The notes: generated from the sequence alone by a model not told the origin. A stretch of DNA of 57,431 nt from Saccoglossus kowalevskii (GCF_000003605.2 NW_003128999.1:1-57431), one strand, 5' to 3'; shown: positions 13,040-27,755, counted from the stretch's first letter. Numbers and translations: made by a program.

Positions 13040-14210
13040 TCGTAATAATGACTTCACAGAAAGTAGTCGTGACTTTGCATGTCATAATAATGACGTCACA
13101 GTAAGTAGTCGTGACTTTGCATGTCATAATAATGACGTCACAGAAAGTAATCGTGACTTTACATGTCGTAATAATGACTTCACAGTAAGTTGTCGTGACT
13201 TTACATGTCGTTATAACGACTTCACAGAAAGTAGTCGTGACTTTACATGTCGTAATAATGACTTCACAGAAAGTAGTCGTGACTTTACATGTCGTAATAA
13301 TGACGTCACAGAAAGTAATCGTGACTTTACATGTCGTAATAATGACTTCACTGTAAGTAGTCGTGATTTTACATGACGTTATAATGACTTCACAGGCAGT
13401 AGTCGTGGCTTTACATGTCGTAATTATGACTTCACAGTAAGTAATCGTGACTTTATATGTCGTAATGATGACTTCACAGTAAGTAGTCGGGGCTTTACAT
13501 GTCGTAATAATGACTTCACAGTAAGTAGTCGTGACTTTACATGTCGTAATAATGACTTCACAGAAAGAAGTCGTGATTTTACATGACGTTATAATGACTT
13601 CACAGGAAGTAGTCGTGGCTTTACATGTCGTAATAATGACTTCACAGTAAGTAATCATGACTTTATATGTCGTAATGATGACTTCACAGTAAGTAGTCGG
13701 GGCTTTACATGTCGTAATAATGACTTCACAGTAAGTAGTCGTGACTTTACATGTCGTAATAATGACTTCACAGAAACTAGTCGTGACTTTACATGTCGTA
13801 ATAATGACGTCACAGAAAGTAATCGTGACTTTACATGTCGTTATATTGACTTCATTGTAAGTTGTCGTGACTTTACATGTCGTAATAATGACTTCACAGA
13901 AAGTAGTCGTGACTTTACATGTCGTAATAATGACTTCACAGGAAGTAGTCATGACTTTGCATGTCGTAATAATGACTTCACAGTAAGTAGTCGTGATTTT
14001 ACATGTCGTATTAATGACTTCACAGTAAGTAGTAGTGACTTTGCATGTCGTAATAATGACTTCACAGAAAGTAATCGTGACTTTACATGACGTTATAATG
14101 ACTTCACAGTAAGTAGACGTGATTTTACATGTCGTAATAATGACTTCACAGAAAGTAATCGTGACTTTACATGTCGTAATAATGACTTCACAGTAAGTAG
14201 TCGTGACTTT
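13040..14210. repeat. Segmental duplication copy 1 (partner 42,820-43,988)
   Basis: The offset is exactly 29,778 bp (709 monomers) across the whole stretch. Three otherwise rare variants are shared: CACAGGCAGTAG (about 13,391 and 43,169), CAGAAAGAAGTCG (about 13,561 and 43,339) and CAGAAACTAGTCG (about 13,771 and 43,549). The match ends where this copy reads GACTTTACATGTCG and the partner reads GACTTTACATGACG, near 14,205 and 43,983. Confidence 0.9.
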
Positions 14211-15300
14211 ACATGTCGTAATAATGACTTCACAGAAAGTAATCGTGGCTTTACATGACGTTATAATGACTTCACAGTAAGTAGACGTGACTTTACATGT
14301 CGTAATAATGACTTCACAGAAAGTAATCGTGACTTTACATGACGTTATAATGACTTCACAGTAAGTAGACGTGATTTTACATGTCGTAATAATGACTTCA
14401 CAGAAAGTAATCGTGACTTTACATGTCGTAATAATGACTTCACAGTAAGTAGTCGTAACTTTACATGTCGTAATAATGACTTCACAGAAAGTAATCGTGA
14501 CTTTACATGACGTTATAATGACTTCACAGTAAGTAGTCGTGATTTTGCATGTCATAATAATGACGTCACAGAAAGTAATCGTGACTTTTCATGTCGTAAT
14601 AATGACGTCACAGAAAGTAATCGTGACTTTACATGTCGTAATAATGACTTCACAGTAAGTAGTCGTGACTTTACATGTCGTAATAATGACTTCACAGAAA
14701 GTAGTCGTGACTTTACATGTCGTAATAATGACGTCACAGAAAGTAATCGTGACTTTACATGTCGTAATCATGACTTCACAGTAAGTAGTCGTGGCTTTAC
14801 ATGTCGTAATAATGACTTCACAGAAAGTAGTCGTGACTTTACATGTCGTAATAATGACTTCACAGAAAGTAGTCGTGGCTTTACATGTCGTAATGATGAC
14901 TTCACAGTAAGTAGTCGGGGCTTTACATGTCGTAATAATGACTTCACAGTAAGTAGTCGTGACTTTACATGTCGTAATAATGACTTCACAGAAAGTAGTC
15001 GTGACTTTACATGTCGTATTAATGACTTCACAGTAAGTAGTCGTGACTTTACATGTCATAATAATGACGTCACAGAAAGTAATCGTGACTTTACATGTCG
15101 TAATAATGACTTCACAGTAAGTAGTCGTGACTTTACATGTCGTTATAATGACTTCACAGAAAGTAGTTGTGACTTTACATGTCGTAATAATGACTTCACA
15201 GAAAGTAGGTCGTGACCTTTGCATGTCATAATATGACGTCACAGAAAAGTAATCGTGACTTTACATGTCGTTATAATGACTTCACAGAAAAGTAGTCGTG
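13041..15300. repeat. Mixed / Family II patch
   Basis: This patch begins with a segment that has a long-range partner (13,040-14,210 with 42,820-43,988). It then carries a run of Family II monomers with GTAGACGTG at about 14,113-14,370, and a GTAGTTGTGAC unit near 15,165. The only Family I phase marker is at 13,840. The patch ends in the indel cluster at 15,208-15,291. Confidence 0.7.
15208..15291. other. Indel cluster, possible assembly join
   Basis: Five 1-bp departures from the monomer phase fall within 84 bases: extra G (GTAGGTCG, about 15,208), extra C (GTGACCTTTG, about 15,216), missing A (CATAATATGAC, about 15,231), extra A (CAGAAAAGTAATC, about 15,245) and extra A (CAGAAAAGTAGTC, about 15,290). 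The net effect is +3. Nearly 10 kb to the left is free of indels. The cluster also coincides with a change from Family II to Family I monomers, which is what a misjoin would give. Confidence 0.65.
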
Positions 15301-18300
15301 ATTTTACATGTCATATTAATGACTTCACAGTAAGTAGTCGTGACTTTGCATGTCATAATAATGACGTCACAGAAAGTAATCGTGACTTTTCATGTCGTAA
15401 TAATGACGTCACAGAAAGTAATCGTGACTTTACATGTCGTAATAATGACTTCACAGAAAGTAGTCGTGATTTTACATGACGTTATAATGACTTCACAGGA
15501 AGTAGTCGTGGCTTTACATGTCGTAATAATGACTTCACAGTAAGTAATCGTGACTTTATATGTCGTAATGATGACTTCACAGTAAGTAGTCGTGACTTTA
15601 CATGTCGTAATAACGACTTCACAGAAAGTAGTCGTGACTTTACATGTCGTAATAATGACTTCACAGAAAGTAGTCGTGACTTTACATGTCGTAATAATGA
15701 CGTCACACAAAGTAATCGTGACTTTACATGTCGTAATAATGACTTCACAGAAAATAGTCGTGATTATACGTGACCTTATAATGACTTCACAGGAAGTAGT
15801 CGTGGCTTTACATGTCGTAATAATGACTTCACAGTAAGTAATCGTGACTTTATATGTCGTAATGTTGACTTCATAGTAAGTAGTCGGGGCTTTACATGTC
15901 GTAATAATGACTTCACAGTAAGTAGTCGTGACTTTACATGTCGTAATAATGACTTCACAGAAAGTAGTCTGTGACTTTACATGTCGTAATAATGACGTCA
16001 CAGAAAGTAATCGTGACTTTACATGTCGTTATATTGACTTCATTGTAAGTTGTCGTGACTTTACATGTCGTAATAATGACTTCACAGAAAGTAGTCGTGA
16101 CTTTACATGTCGTAATAATGACTTCACAGAAAGTAATCGTGACTTTAAATGACGTTATAATGACTTCACAGAAAGTAGTCGTGATTTTACATGTCGTATT
16201 AATGACTTCACAGTAAGTAGTCGTGACTTTGCATGTCATAATAATGACGTCACAGAAAGTAATCGTGACTTTTCCTGTCGTAATAATGACGTCACTGAAA
16301 GTAATCGTGACTTTACATGTCGTAATAATGACTTCACAGTAAGTAGTAGTGACTTTAAATGTCGTAATAATGACTTCACAGAAAGTAGTCGTGACTTTAC
16401 ATGTCGTAATAATGACGTCACAGAAAGTAATCGTGACTTTACATGTCGTAATAATGACTTCACAGTAAGTAGTCGTGGCTTTACATGTCGTAATAATGAC
16501 TTCACAGAAAGTAGTCGTTCCTTTACATGTCGTAATGTTGACTTCACAGTAAGTAGTCGTGACTTTAATGTCGTAATAATGACTTCACAGAAAGTAGTCG
16601 TGATTTTACATGACGTTATAATGACTTCACAGGAAGTAGTCGTGGCTTTACATGTCGTAATAATGACTTCACAGTAAGTAGTCGTGACTTTACATGTCGT
16701 AATAATGACTTCACAGAAAGTAGTCGTGACTTTACATGTCGTAATAATGACGTCACAGAAAGTAATCGTGACTTTACATGTCGTTATATTGACTTCATTG
16801 TAAGTTGTCGTGACTTTACATGTCGTAATAATGACTTCACAGAAAGTAGTCGTGACTTTACATGTCGTAATAATGACTTCACAGAAAGTAATCGTGACTT
16901 TACATGACGTTATAATGACTTCACAGAAAGTAGTCGTGATTTTACATGTCGTATTAATGACTTCACAGTAAGTAGTCGTGACTTTGCATGTCATAATAAT
17001 GACGTCACAGAAAGTAATCGTGACTTTTCCTGTCGTAATAATGACGTCACAGAAAGTAATCGTGACTTTACATGTCGTAATAATGACTTCACAGTAAGTA
17101 GTAGTGACTTTACATGTCGTAATAATGACTTCACAGAAAGTAGTCGTGACTTTACATGTCGTAATAATGACGTCACAGAAAGTAATCGTGACTTTACATG
17201 TCGTAATAATGACTTCACAGTAAGTAGTCGTGGCTTTACATGTCGTAATAATGACTTCACAGAAAGTAGTCGTTCCTTTACATGTCGTAATAATGACGTC
17301 ACAGAAAGTAGTCGTGACTTTACATGTCGTAATAATGACTTCACAGAAAGTAGTCGTGGCTTTACATGTCGTAATAATGACTTCACAGAAAGTAGTCGGG
17401 GCTTTACATGTCGTAATGTTGACTTCACAGTAAGTAGTCGTGACTTTACATGTCGTAATAATGACTTCACAGAAAGTAGTCGTGATTTTACATGACGTTA
17501 TAATGACTCACAGGAAGTAGTCGTGGCTTTACATGTCGTATAATGACTTCACAGTAAGTAATCATGACTTTATATGTCGTAATGATGACTTCACAGTAAG
17601 TAGTTGGGGCTTTACATGTCGTAATAATGACTTCACAGTAAGTAGTCGTGACTTTACATGTCGTAATAATGACTTCACAGAAAGTAGTCGTGACTTTACA
17701 TGTCGTAATAATGACGTCACAGAAAGTAATCGTGACTTTACATGTCGTTATATTGACTTCATTGTAAGTTGTCGTGACTTTACATGTCGTAATAATGACG
17801 TCACAGAAAGTAGTCGTGACTTTACATGTCGTAATAATGACTTCACAGAAAGTAATCGTGACTTTACATGACGTTATAATGACTTCACAGAAAGTAGTCG
17901 TGATTTTACATGTCGTATTAATGACTTCACAGTAAGTAGTCGTGACTTTGCATGTCATAATAATGACGTCACAGAAAGTAATCGTGACTTTTCCTGTCGT
18001 AATAATGACGTCACAGAAAGTAATCGTGACTTTACATGTCGTAATAATGACTTCACAGTAAGTAGTAGTGACTTTAAATGTCGTAATAATGACTTCACAG
18101 AAAGTAGTCGTGACTTTACATGTCGTAATAATGACGTCACAGAAAGTAATCGTGACTTTACATGTCGTAATACTGACTTCACAGTAAGTAGTCGTGGCTT
18201 TACATGTCGTAATAATGACTTCACAGAAAGTAGTCGTTCCTTTACATGTCGTAATGTTGACTTCACAGTAAGTAGTCGTGACTTTACATGTCGTAATAAT

Positions 18301-18479
18301 GACTTCACAGAAAGTAGTCGTGATTTTACATGTCGTAATAATGACTTCACAGTAAGTAGTCGTGACTTTACATGTCGTAATAATGACTTCACAGAAAGTA
18401 GTCGTGACTTTACATGTCGTAATAATGACTTCACAGAAAGTAGTCGTGATTTTACGTGACGTTATAATGACTTCACAGA

Positions 18480-20220
18480 AAGTAGTCGTGATTTTACATG
18501 TCGTAATGATGACTTCACAGTAAGTAGTCGGGGCTTTACATGTCTTAATAATGACTTCACAGTAAGTAGTCGTGACTTTACATGTCGTAATAATGACTTC
18601 ACAGAAAGTAGTCGTGACTTTACATGTCGTAATAATGACGTCACAGAAAGTAATCGTGACTTTACATGTCGTTATATTGACTTCATTGTAAGTTGTCGTG
18701 ACTTTACATGTAGTAATAATGACTTCACAGAAAGTAGTCGTGACTTTACATGTCGTAATAATGACTTCACAGAAAGTAATCGTGACTTTACATGACGTTA
18801 TAATGACTTCACAGAAAGTAGTCGTGATTTTACATGTCGTATTAATGACTTCACAGTAAGTAGTTGTGACTTTGCATGTCATAATAATGACGTCACAGAA
18901 AGTAATCGTGACTTTTCCTGTCGTAATAATGACGTCACAGAAAGTAATCGTGACTTTACATGTCGTAATAATGACTTCACAGTAAGTAGTAGTGACTTTA
19001 CATGTCGTAATAATGACTTCACAGAAAGTAGTCGTGACTTTACATGACGTTATAATGATTTCACAGGAAGTAGTCGTGGCTTTACATGTCGTAATAATGA
19101 CGTCACAGAAAGTAGTCGTGACTTTACATGTCGTAATAATGACTTCACAGAAAGTAGTCGTGATTTTACATGACGTTATAATGACTTCACAGGAAGTAGT
19201 CGTGGCTTTACATGTCGTAATAATGACTTCACAGTAAGTAATCGTGACTTTACATGTCGTAATGATGACTTCACAGTAAGTAGTCGGGGCTTTACATGTC
19301 TTAATAATGACTTCACAGTAAGTAGTCGTGACTTTACATGTCGTAATAATGACTTCACAGAAAGTAGTCGTGACTTTACATGTCGTAATAATGACGTCAC
19401 AGAAAGTAATCGTGACTTTACATGTCGTTATATTGACTTCATTGTAAGTTGTCGTGACTTTACATGTAGTAATAATGACTTCACAGAAAGTAGTCGTGAC
19501 TTTACATGTCGTAATAATGACTTCACAGAAAGTAATCGTGACTTTACATGACGTTATAATGACTTCACAGAAAGTAGTCGTGATTTTACATGTCGTATTA
19601 ATGACTTCACAGTAAGTAGTTGTGACTTTGCATGTCATAATAATGACGTCACAGAAAGTAATCGTGACTTTTCCTGTCGTAATAATGACGTCACAGAAAG
19701 TAATCGTGACTTTACATGTCGTAATAATGACTTCACAGTAAGTAGTAGTGACTTTACATGTCGTAATAATGACTTCACAGAAAGTAGTCGTGACTTTACA
19801 TGACGTTATAATGATTTCACAGGAAGTAATCGTGGCTTTACATGTCGTAATAATGACGTCACAGAAAGTAGTCGTGACTTTACATGTCGTAATAATGACT
19901 TCACAGAAAGTAGTCGTGATTTTACATGACGTTATAATGACTTCACAGGAAGTAGTCGTGGCTTTACATGTCGTAATAATGACTTCACAGTAAGTAATCG
20001 TGACTTTACATGTCGTAATGATGACTTCACAGTAAGTAGTCGGGGCTTTACATGTCTTAATAATGACTTCACAGTAAGTAGTCGTGACTTTACATGTCGT
20101 AATAATGACTTCACAGAAAGTAGTCGTGACTTTACATGTCGTAATAATGACGTCACAGAAAGTAATCGTGACTTTACATGTCGTTATATTGACTTCATTG
20201 TAAGTTGTCGTGACTTTACA
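18480..20220. repeat. Tandem HOR of 756 bp (18 monomers), about 2.3 copies
   Basis: The phase marker is at 18,671, 19,427 and 20,183, exactly 756 bp apart each time. The uncommon variant ACATGTAGTAATAATG is shared by the first two copies (about 18,713 and 19,469). The uncommon variant TATAATGATTTCACAGG is shared by the second and third positions (about 19,050 and 19,806). The near identity of the copies indicates recent amplification of an 18-monomer block. Confidence 0.92.
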
Positions 20221-20559
20221 TGTCGTAATAATGACTTCACAGAAAGTAGTCGTGACTTTACATGTCGTAATAATGACGTCACAGAAAGTAATCGTGACTT
20301 TACATGACGTTATAATGACTTCACAGAAAGTAGTCGTGATTTTACATGTCGTATTAATGACTTCACAGAAAGTAATCGTGACTTTACATGTCGTAATAAT
20401 GACTTCACAGAAAGTAATCGTGACTTTACATGACGTTATAATGACTTCACAGAAAGTAGTCGTGATTTTACATGTCGTATTAATGACTTCACAGAAAGTA
20501 GTCGTGACTTTACATGTCGTAATAATGACGTCACAGAAAGTAATCGTGACTTTACATGT

Positions 20560-22250
20560 CGTTATATTGACTTCATTGTAAGTTGTCGTGACTTTACATG
20601 TCGTAATAATGACTTCACAGAAAGTAGTCGTGACTTTACATGTCGTAATAATGACGTCACATAAAGTAATCGTGACTTTACATGTCGTAATAATGACTTC
20701 ACAGTAAGTAGTCGTGGCTTTACATGTCGTAATAATGACTTCACAGAAAGTAGTCGTGACTTTACATGTCGTAATAATGACTTCACAGAAAGTACTCGTG
20801 GCTTTACATGTCCTAATAATGACTTCACAGAAAGTAGTCGTGACTTTGCATGTCGTAATAATGACATCACAGTAAGTAGTCGTGACTTTGCATGTCATAA
20901 TAATGACGTCACAGAAAGTAATCGTGACTTTACATGTCGTAATAATGACTTCACAGAAAGTAGTCGTGACTTTACATGTCCTAATAATGACTTCACAGAA
21001 AGTAGTCGTGACTTTGCATGTCATAATAATGACGTCACAGTAAGTAGTCGTGACTTTGCATGTCATAATAATGACGTCAAAGAAAGTAATCGTGACTTTA
21101 CATGTCGTAATAATGACTTCACAGTAAGTAGTCGTGACTTTACATGTCGTTATAACGACTTCACAGAAAGTAGTCGTGACTTTACATGTCGTAATAATGA
21201 CTTCACAGAAAGTAGTCCTGACTTTACATGTCGTAATAATGACGTCACAGAAAGTAATCGTGACTTTACATGTCGTAATAATGACTTCACTGAAAGTACT
21301 CGTGACTTTGCATGTCATAATAATGACGTCACAGTAAGTAGTCGTGACTTTGCATGTCATAATAATGACGTCAAAGAAAGTAATCGTGACTTTACATGTC
21401 GTAATAATGACTTCACAGTAAGTAGTCGTGACTTTACATGTCGTTATAACGACTTCACAGAAAGTAGTCGTGACTTTGCATGTCATAATAATGACGTCAC
21501 AGTAAGTAGTCGTGACTTTGCATGTCATAATAATGACGTCAAAGAAAGTAATCGTGACTTTACATGTCGTAATAATGACTTCACAGTAAGTAGTCGTGAC
21601 TTTACATGTCGTTATAACGACTTCACAGAAAGTAGTCGTGACTTTACATGTCGTAATAATGACTTCACAGAAAGTAGTCCTGACTTTACATGTCGTAATA
21701 ATGACGTCACAGAAAGTAATCGTGACTTTACATGTCGTAATAATGACTTCACTGAAAGTACTCGTGGCTTTACATGTCCTAATAATGACTTCACAGAAAG
21801 TAGTCGTGACTTTGCATGTCGTAATAATGACATCACAGTAAGTAGTCGTGACTTTGCATGTCATAATAATGACGTCACAGAAAGTAATCGTGACTTTACA
21901 TGTCGTAATAATGACTTCACAGAAAGTAGTCGTGACTTTACATGTCCTAATAATGACTTCACAGAAAGTAGTCGTGACTTTGCATGTCATAATAATGACG
22001 TCACAGTAAGTAGTCGTGACTTTGCATGTCATAATAATGACGTCAAAGAAAGTAATCGTGACTTTACATGTCGTAATAATGACTTCACAGTAAGTAGTCG
22101 TGACTTTACATGTCGTTATAACGACTTCACAGAAAGTAGTCGTGACTTTACATGTCGTAATAATGACTTCACAGAAAGTAGTCCTGACTTTACATGTCGT
22201 AATAATGACGTCACAGAAAGTAATCGTGACTTTACATGTCGTAATAATGA
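20560..22250. repeat. Local HOR cluster with TGACGTCAAAG and GTAGTCCTGAC units
   Basis: Two rare variants are confined almost entirely to this block. GACGTCAAAGAAAG has its diagnostic base at 21,078, 21,372, 21,540 and 22,044 (spacings 294, 168 and 504 bp). GTAGTCCTGAC occurs at about 21,217, 21,679 and 22,183 (spacings 462 and 504 bp). The spacings are 4, 7, 11 and 12 monomers, so the block grew by several unequal duplications of different length. Other local forms are GTACTCGTGGC and CGTAATAATGACATCAC. Confidence 0.85.
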
Positions 22251-24519
22251 CTTCACTGTAAGTAGTCGTGATTTTACATGACGTTATAATGACTTCACAG
22301 GAAGTAGTCGTGGCTTTACATGTCGTAATTATGACTTCACAGTAAGTAATCGTGACTTTATATGTCGTAATGATGACTTCACAGTAAGTAGTCGGGGCTT
22401 TACATGTCGTAATAATGACTTCACAGTAAGTAGTCGTGACTTTACATGTCGTAATAATGACTTCACAGAAAGTAGTCGTGACTTTACATGTCGTAATAAT
22501 GACGTCACAGAAAGTAATCGTGACTTTACATGTCGTTATATTGACTTCATTGTAAGTTGTCGTGACTTTACATGTCGTAATAATGACTTCACAGAAAGTA
22601 GTCGTGACTTTACATGTCGTAATAATGACTTCACAGAAAGTAATCGTGACTTTACATGACGTTATAATGACTTCACAGAAAGTAGTCGTGATTTTACTTG
22701 TCATATTAATGACTTCACAGTAAGTAGTCGTGACTTTGCATGTCATAATAATGACGTCACAGAAAGTAATCATGACTTTTCATGTCGTAATAATGACGTC
22801 ACAGAAAGTAATCGTGACTTTACATGTCGTAATAATGAATTCACAGAAAGTAGTCGTGATTTTACATGACGTTATAATGACTTCACAGGAAGTAGTCGTG
22901 GCTTTACATGTCGTAATAATGCCTTCACAGTAAGTAATCGTGACTTTATATGTCGTAATGATGACTTCACAGTAAGTAGTCGTGACTTTACATGTCGTTA
23001 TAACGACTTCACAGAAAGTAGTCGTGACTTTACATGTCGTAATAATGACTTCACAGAAAGTAGTCGTGACTTTACATGTCATAATAATGACGTCACACAA
23101 AGTAATCGTGACTTTACATGTCGTAATAATGACTTCACAGAAAGTAGTCGTGATTTTACGTGACGTTATAATGACTTCACAGGAAGTAGTCGTGGCTTTA
23201 CATGTCGTAATAATGACTTCACAGTAATTAATCGTGACTTTATATGTCGTAATGATGACTTCACAGTAAGTAGTCGGGGCTTTACATGTCGTAATAATGA
23301 CTTCACAGTAAGTAGTCGTGACTTTACATGTCGTAATAATGACTTCACAGGAAGTGGTCGTGGCTTTACATGTCGTAATAATGACTTCACAGTAAGTAAT
23401 CATGACTTTATATGTCGTAATGATGACTTCACAGTAAGTAGTTGGGGCTTTACATGTCGTAATAATGACTTCACAGTAAGTAGTCGTGACTTTACATGTC
23501 GTAATAATGACTTCACAGAAAGTAGTCGTAACTTTACATGTCGTAATAATGACGTCACAGAAAGTAATCGTGACTTTACATGTCGTTATATTGACTTCAT
23601 TGTAAGTTGTCGTGACTTTACATGTCGTAATAATGACTTCACAGAAAGTAGTCGTGACTTTACATGTCGTAATAATGACTTCACAGAAAGTAATCGTGAC
23701 TTTACATGACGTTATAATGACTTCACAGAAAGTAGTCGTGATTTTACTTGTCATATTAATGACTTCACAGTAAGTAGTCGTGACTTTGCATGTCATAATA
23801 ATGACGTCACAGAAAGTAATCGTGACTTTTCATGTCGTAATAATGACGTCACAGAAAGTAATCGTGACTTTACATGTCGTAATAATGACTTCACAGAAAG
23901 TAGTCGTGATTTTACATGACGTTATAATGACTTCACAGGAAGTAGTCGTGGCTTTACATGTCGTAATGATGACTTCACATTAAGTAGTCGTGACTTTACA
24001 TGTCGTTATAACGACTTCACAGAAAGTAGTCGTGACTTTACATGTCGTAATAATGACTTCACAGAAAGTAGTCGTGAATTTACATGTCGTAATAATGACG
24101 TCACACAAAGTAATCGTGACTTTACATGTCGTAATAATGACTTCACAGAAAGTAGTCGTGATTTTACGTGACGTTATAATGACTTCACAGGAAGTAGTCG
24201 TGGCTTTACATGTCGTAATAATGACTTCACAGTAAGTAATCGTGACTTTATATGTCGTAATGATGACTTCACAGTAAGTAGTCGGGGCTTTACATGTCGT
24301 AATAATGACTTCACAGTAAGTAGTCGTGACTTTACATGTCGTAATAATGACTTCACAGAAAGTAGTCGTGATTTTACATGACGTTATAATGACTTCACAG
24401 GAAGTAGTCGTGGCTTTACATGTCGTAATAATGACTTCACAGTAAGTAATCATGACTTTATATGTCGTAATGATGACTTCACAGTAAGTAGTTGGGGCTT
24501 TACATGTCGTAATAATGAC

Positions 24520-27500
24520 TTCACAGTAAGTAGTCGTGACTTTACATGTCGTAATAATGACTTCACAGAAAAGTAGTCGTGACTTTACATGTCGTAATAA
24601 TGACGTCACAGAAAGTAATCGTGACTTTACATGTCGTTATATTGACTTCATTGTAAGTTGTTGTGACTTTACATGTCGTAATAATGACTTCACAGAAAGT
24701 AGTCGTGACTTTACATGTCGTAATAATGACTTCACAGAAAGTATTCGTGATTTTACGTGACGTTATAATGACTTCACAGAAAGTAGTCGTGATTTTACAT
24801 GTCGTATTAATGACTTCACAGTAAGTAGTCGTGACTTTGCATGTCATAATAACGACGTCACAGAAAGTAATCGTGACTTTTCCTGTCGTAATAATGACGT
24901 CACAGAAAGTAATCGTGACTTTACATGTCGTAATAATGACTTCACAGTAAGTAGTAGTGACTTTACATGTCGTAATAATGACTTCACAGAAAGTAGTCGT
25001 GACTTTACATGTCGTAATAATGACGTCACAGAAAGTAGTCGTGGCTTTACATGTCGTAATAATGACTTCACAGAAAGTAGTCGTTCCTTTACATGTCGTA
25101 ATAATGACTTCACAGAAAGTAGTCGTGGCTTTACATGTCGTAATAATGACTTCACAGAAAGTAGTCGGGGCTTTACATGTCGTAATGATGACTTCACAGT
25201 AAGTAGTCATGACTTTGCATGTCATAATAATGACGTCACAGAAAGTAATCGTGACTTTACATGTCGTAATAATGACGTCACAGTAAGTAGTCGTGACTTT
25301 ACATGTCGTAATAATGACTTCACAGAAAGTAGTCGTGACTTTACATGACGTTATAATGACTTCACAGGAAGTAGTCGTGGCTTTACATGTCGTAATAATG
25401 ACGTCACAGAAAGTAGTCGTGACTTTACATGTCGTAATAATGACTTCACAGAAAGTAGTCGTGATTTTACATGATGTTATAATGACTTCACAGGAAGTAG
25501 TCGTGGCTTTACATGTCGTAATAATGACTTCACAGTAAGTAATCGTGACTTTACATGTCGTAATGATGACTTCACAGTAAGTAGTCGGGGCTTTACATGT
25601 CTTAATAATGCCTTCACAGTAAGTAGTCGTGACTTTACATGTCGTAATAATGACTTCACAGAAAGTAGTCGTGACTTTACATGTCGTAATAATGATGTCA
25701 CAGAAAGTAATCGTGACTTTACATGTCGTTATATTGACTTCATTGTAAGTTGTCGTGACTTTACATGTCGTAATAATGACTTCACAGAAAGTAGTCGTGA
25801 CTTTACATGTCGTAATAATGACGTCACAGAAAGTAATCGTGACTTTACATGTCGTAATAATGACTTCACAGTAAGTAGTCGTGGCTTTACATGTCGTAAT
25901 AATGACTTCACAGAAAGTATTCGTGACTTTACATGTCGTAATAATGACTTCACAGAAAGTAGTCGTGGCTTTACATGTCCTAATAATGACTTCACAGAAA
26001 GTAGTCGTGACTTTGCATGTCATAATAATGACGTCACAGTAAGTAGTCGTGACTTTGCATGTCATAATAATGACGTCACAGAAAGTAATCGTGACTTTAC
26101 ATGTCGTAATAATGACTTCACAGTAAGTAGTCGTGACTTTACATGTCGTTATAACGACTTCACAGAAAGTAGTCGTGACTTTACATGTCGTAATAATGAC
26201 TTCACAGAAAGTAGTCGTGACTTTACACGTCGTAATAAGGACGTCACACAAAGTAATCGTGACTTTACATGTCGTAATAATGACTTCACAGAAAGTAGTC
26301 GTGATTTTACGTGACGTTATAATGACTTCACAGGAAGTAGTCGTGGCTTTACATGTCGTAATAATGACTTCACAGTAAGTAATCGTGACTTTATATGTCG
26401 TAATGATGACTTCACAGTAAGTAGTCGGGGCTTTACATGTCGTAATAATGACTTCACAGTAAGTAGTCGTGACTTTACATGTCGTAATAATGACTTCACA
26501 GAAAGTAGTCGTGATTTTGCATGACGTTATAATGACTTCACAGGAAGTAGTCGTGGCTTTACATGTCGTAATAATGACTTCACAGTAAGTAATCATGACT
26601 TTATATGTCGTAATGATGACTTCACAGTAAGTAGTCGGGGCTTTACATGTCGTAATAATGACTTCACAGTAAGTAGTCGTGACTTTACATGTCGTAATAA
26701 TGACTTCACAGAAAGTAGTCGTGACATTACATGTCGTAATAATGACGTCACAGAAAGTAATCGTGACTTTACATGACGTTATAATGACTTCACAGAAAGT
26801 AGTCGTGATTTTACATGTCGTATTAATGACTTCACAGAAAGTAGTCGTGACTTTACATGTCGTAATAATGACGTCACATAAAGTAATCATGACTTTACAT
26901 GTCGTTATATTGACTTCATTGTAAGTTGTCGTGATTTTACATGTCGTAATAATGACTTCACAGAAAGTAGTCGTGACTTTACATGTCGTAATAATGACGT
27001 CACAGAAAGTAATCGTGACTTTACATGTCGTAATAATGACTTCACAGTAAGTAGTCGTGGCTTTACATGTCGTAATAATGACTTCACAGAAAGTAGTCGT
27101 GACTTTACATGTCGTAATAATGACTTCACAGAAAGTAGTCGTGGCTTTACATGTCCTAATAATGACTTCACAGAAAGTAGTCGTGACTTTGCATGTCATA
27201 ATAATGACGTCACAGTAAGTAGTCGTGACTTTGCATGTCATAATAATGACGTCACAGAAAGTAATCGTGACTTTACATGTCGTAATAATGACTTCACAGA
27301 AAGTAGTCGTGACTTTACATGACGTAATAATGACTTCACAGAAAGTAGTCGTGGCTTTACATGTCCTAATAATGACTTCACAGAAAGTAGTCGTGACTTT
27401 GCATGTCATAATAATGACGTCACAGTAAGTAGTCGTGACTTTGCATGTCATTATAATGACGTCACAGAAAGTAATCGTGACTTTACATGTCGTAATAATG

Positions 27501-27755
27501 ACTTCACAGTAAGTAGTCGTGACTTTACATGTCGTTATAACGACTTCACAGAAAGTAGTCGTGACTTTACATGTCGTAATAATGACTTCACAGAAAGTAG
27601 TCGTGACTTTACATGTCGTAATAATGACGTCACAGAAAGTAATCGTGACTTTACATGTCGTAATAATGACTTCACTGTAAGTAGTCGTGATTTTACATGA
27701 CGTTATAATGACTTCACAGGAAGTAGTCGTGGCTTTACATGTCGTAATTATGACG
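24520..27755. repeat. Long segmental duplication, copy 2 (partner 1,420-4,908)
   Basis: This copy carries the same ordered series of rare variants as 1,420-4,908. It has a single GTTATAACGAC monomer at 26,148 where copy 1 has two, 294 bp apart. It has one extra monomer between 24,636 and 25,728. The match ends near 27,747, where this copy reads AATTATGACGTC against AATTATGACTTC. After that it continues with Family I units of the kind found at 27,9xx-29,7xx. Confidence 0.9.

Larger units (their letters stand above)
1..13040. repeat. Family I higher-order repeat domain (left)
   Basis: This domain is built from Family I monomers. The phase-marker monomer (GTTATATTGAC then TTCATTGTAAGTTG, or ACTGTAAGTTG) occurs at 152, 446, 1537, 2587, 4057, 5107, 5692, 6028, 7078, 8212, 8422, 8884 and 10018. 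It is usually followed by the same monomer series: two near-consensus units, a CATGACGTTATAATGAC unit, a GTCGTATTAATGAC unit, a TTTGCATGTCATAATAATG unit, and a CTTTTCCTGTCG or CTTTTCATGTCG unit. Between these cores lie variable runs. They include the ordered pair TATATGTCGTAATGATGAC then GTCGGGGCTTTAC, and the ordered pair ending CAGGAAG then GTCGTGGCTTTAC. The last 3 kb (10,018-13,040) lacks the phase marker. Confidence 0.85.
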
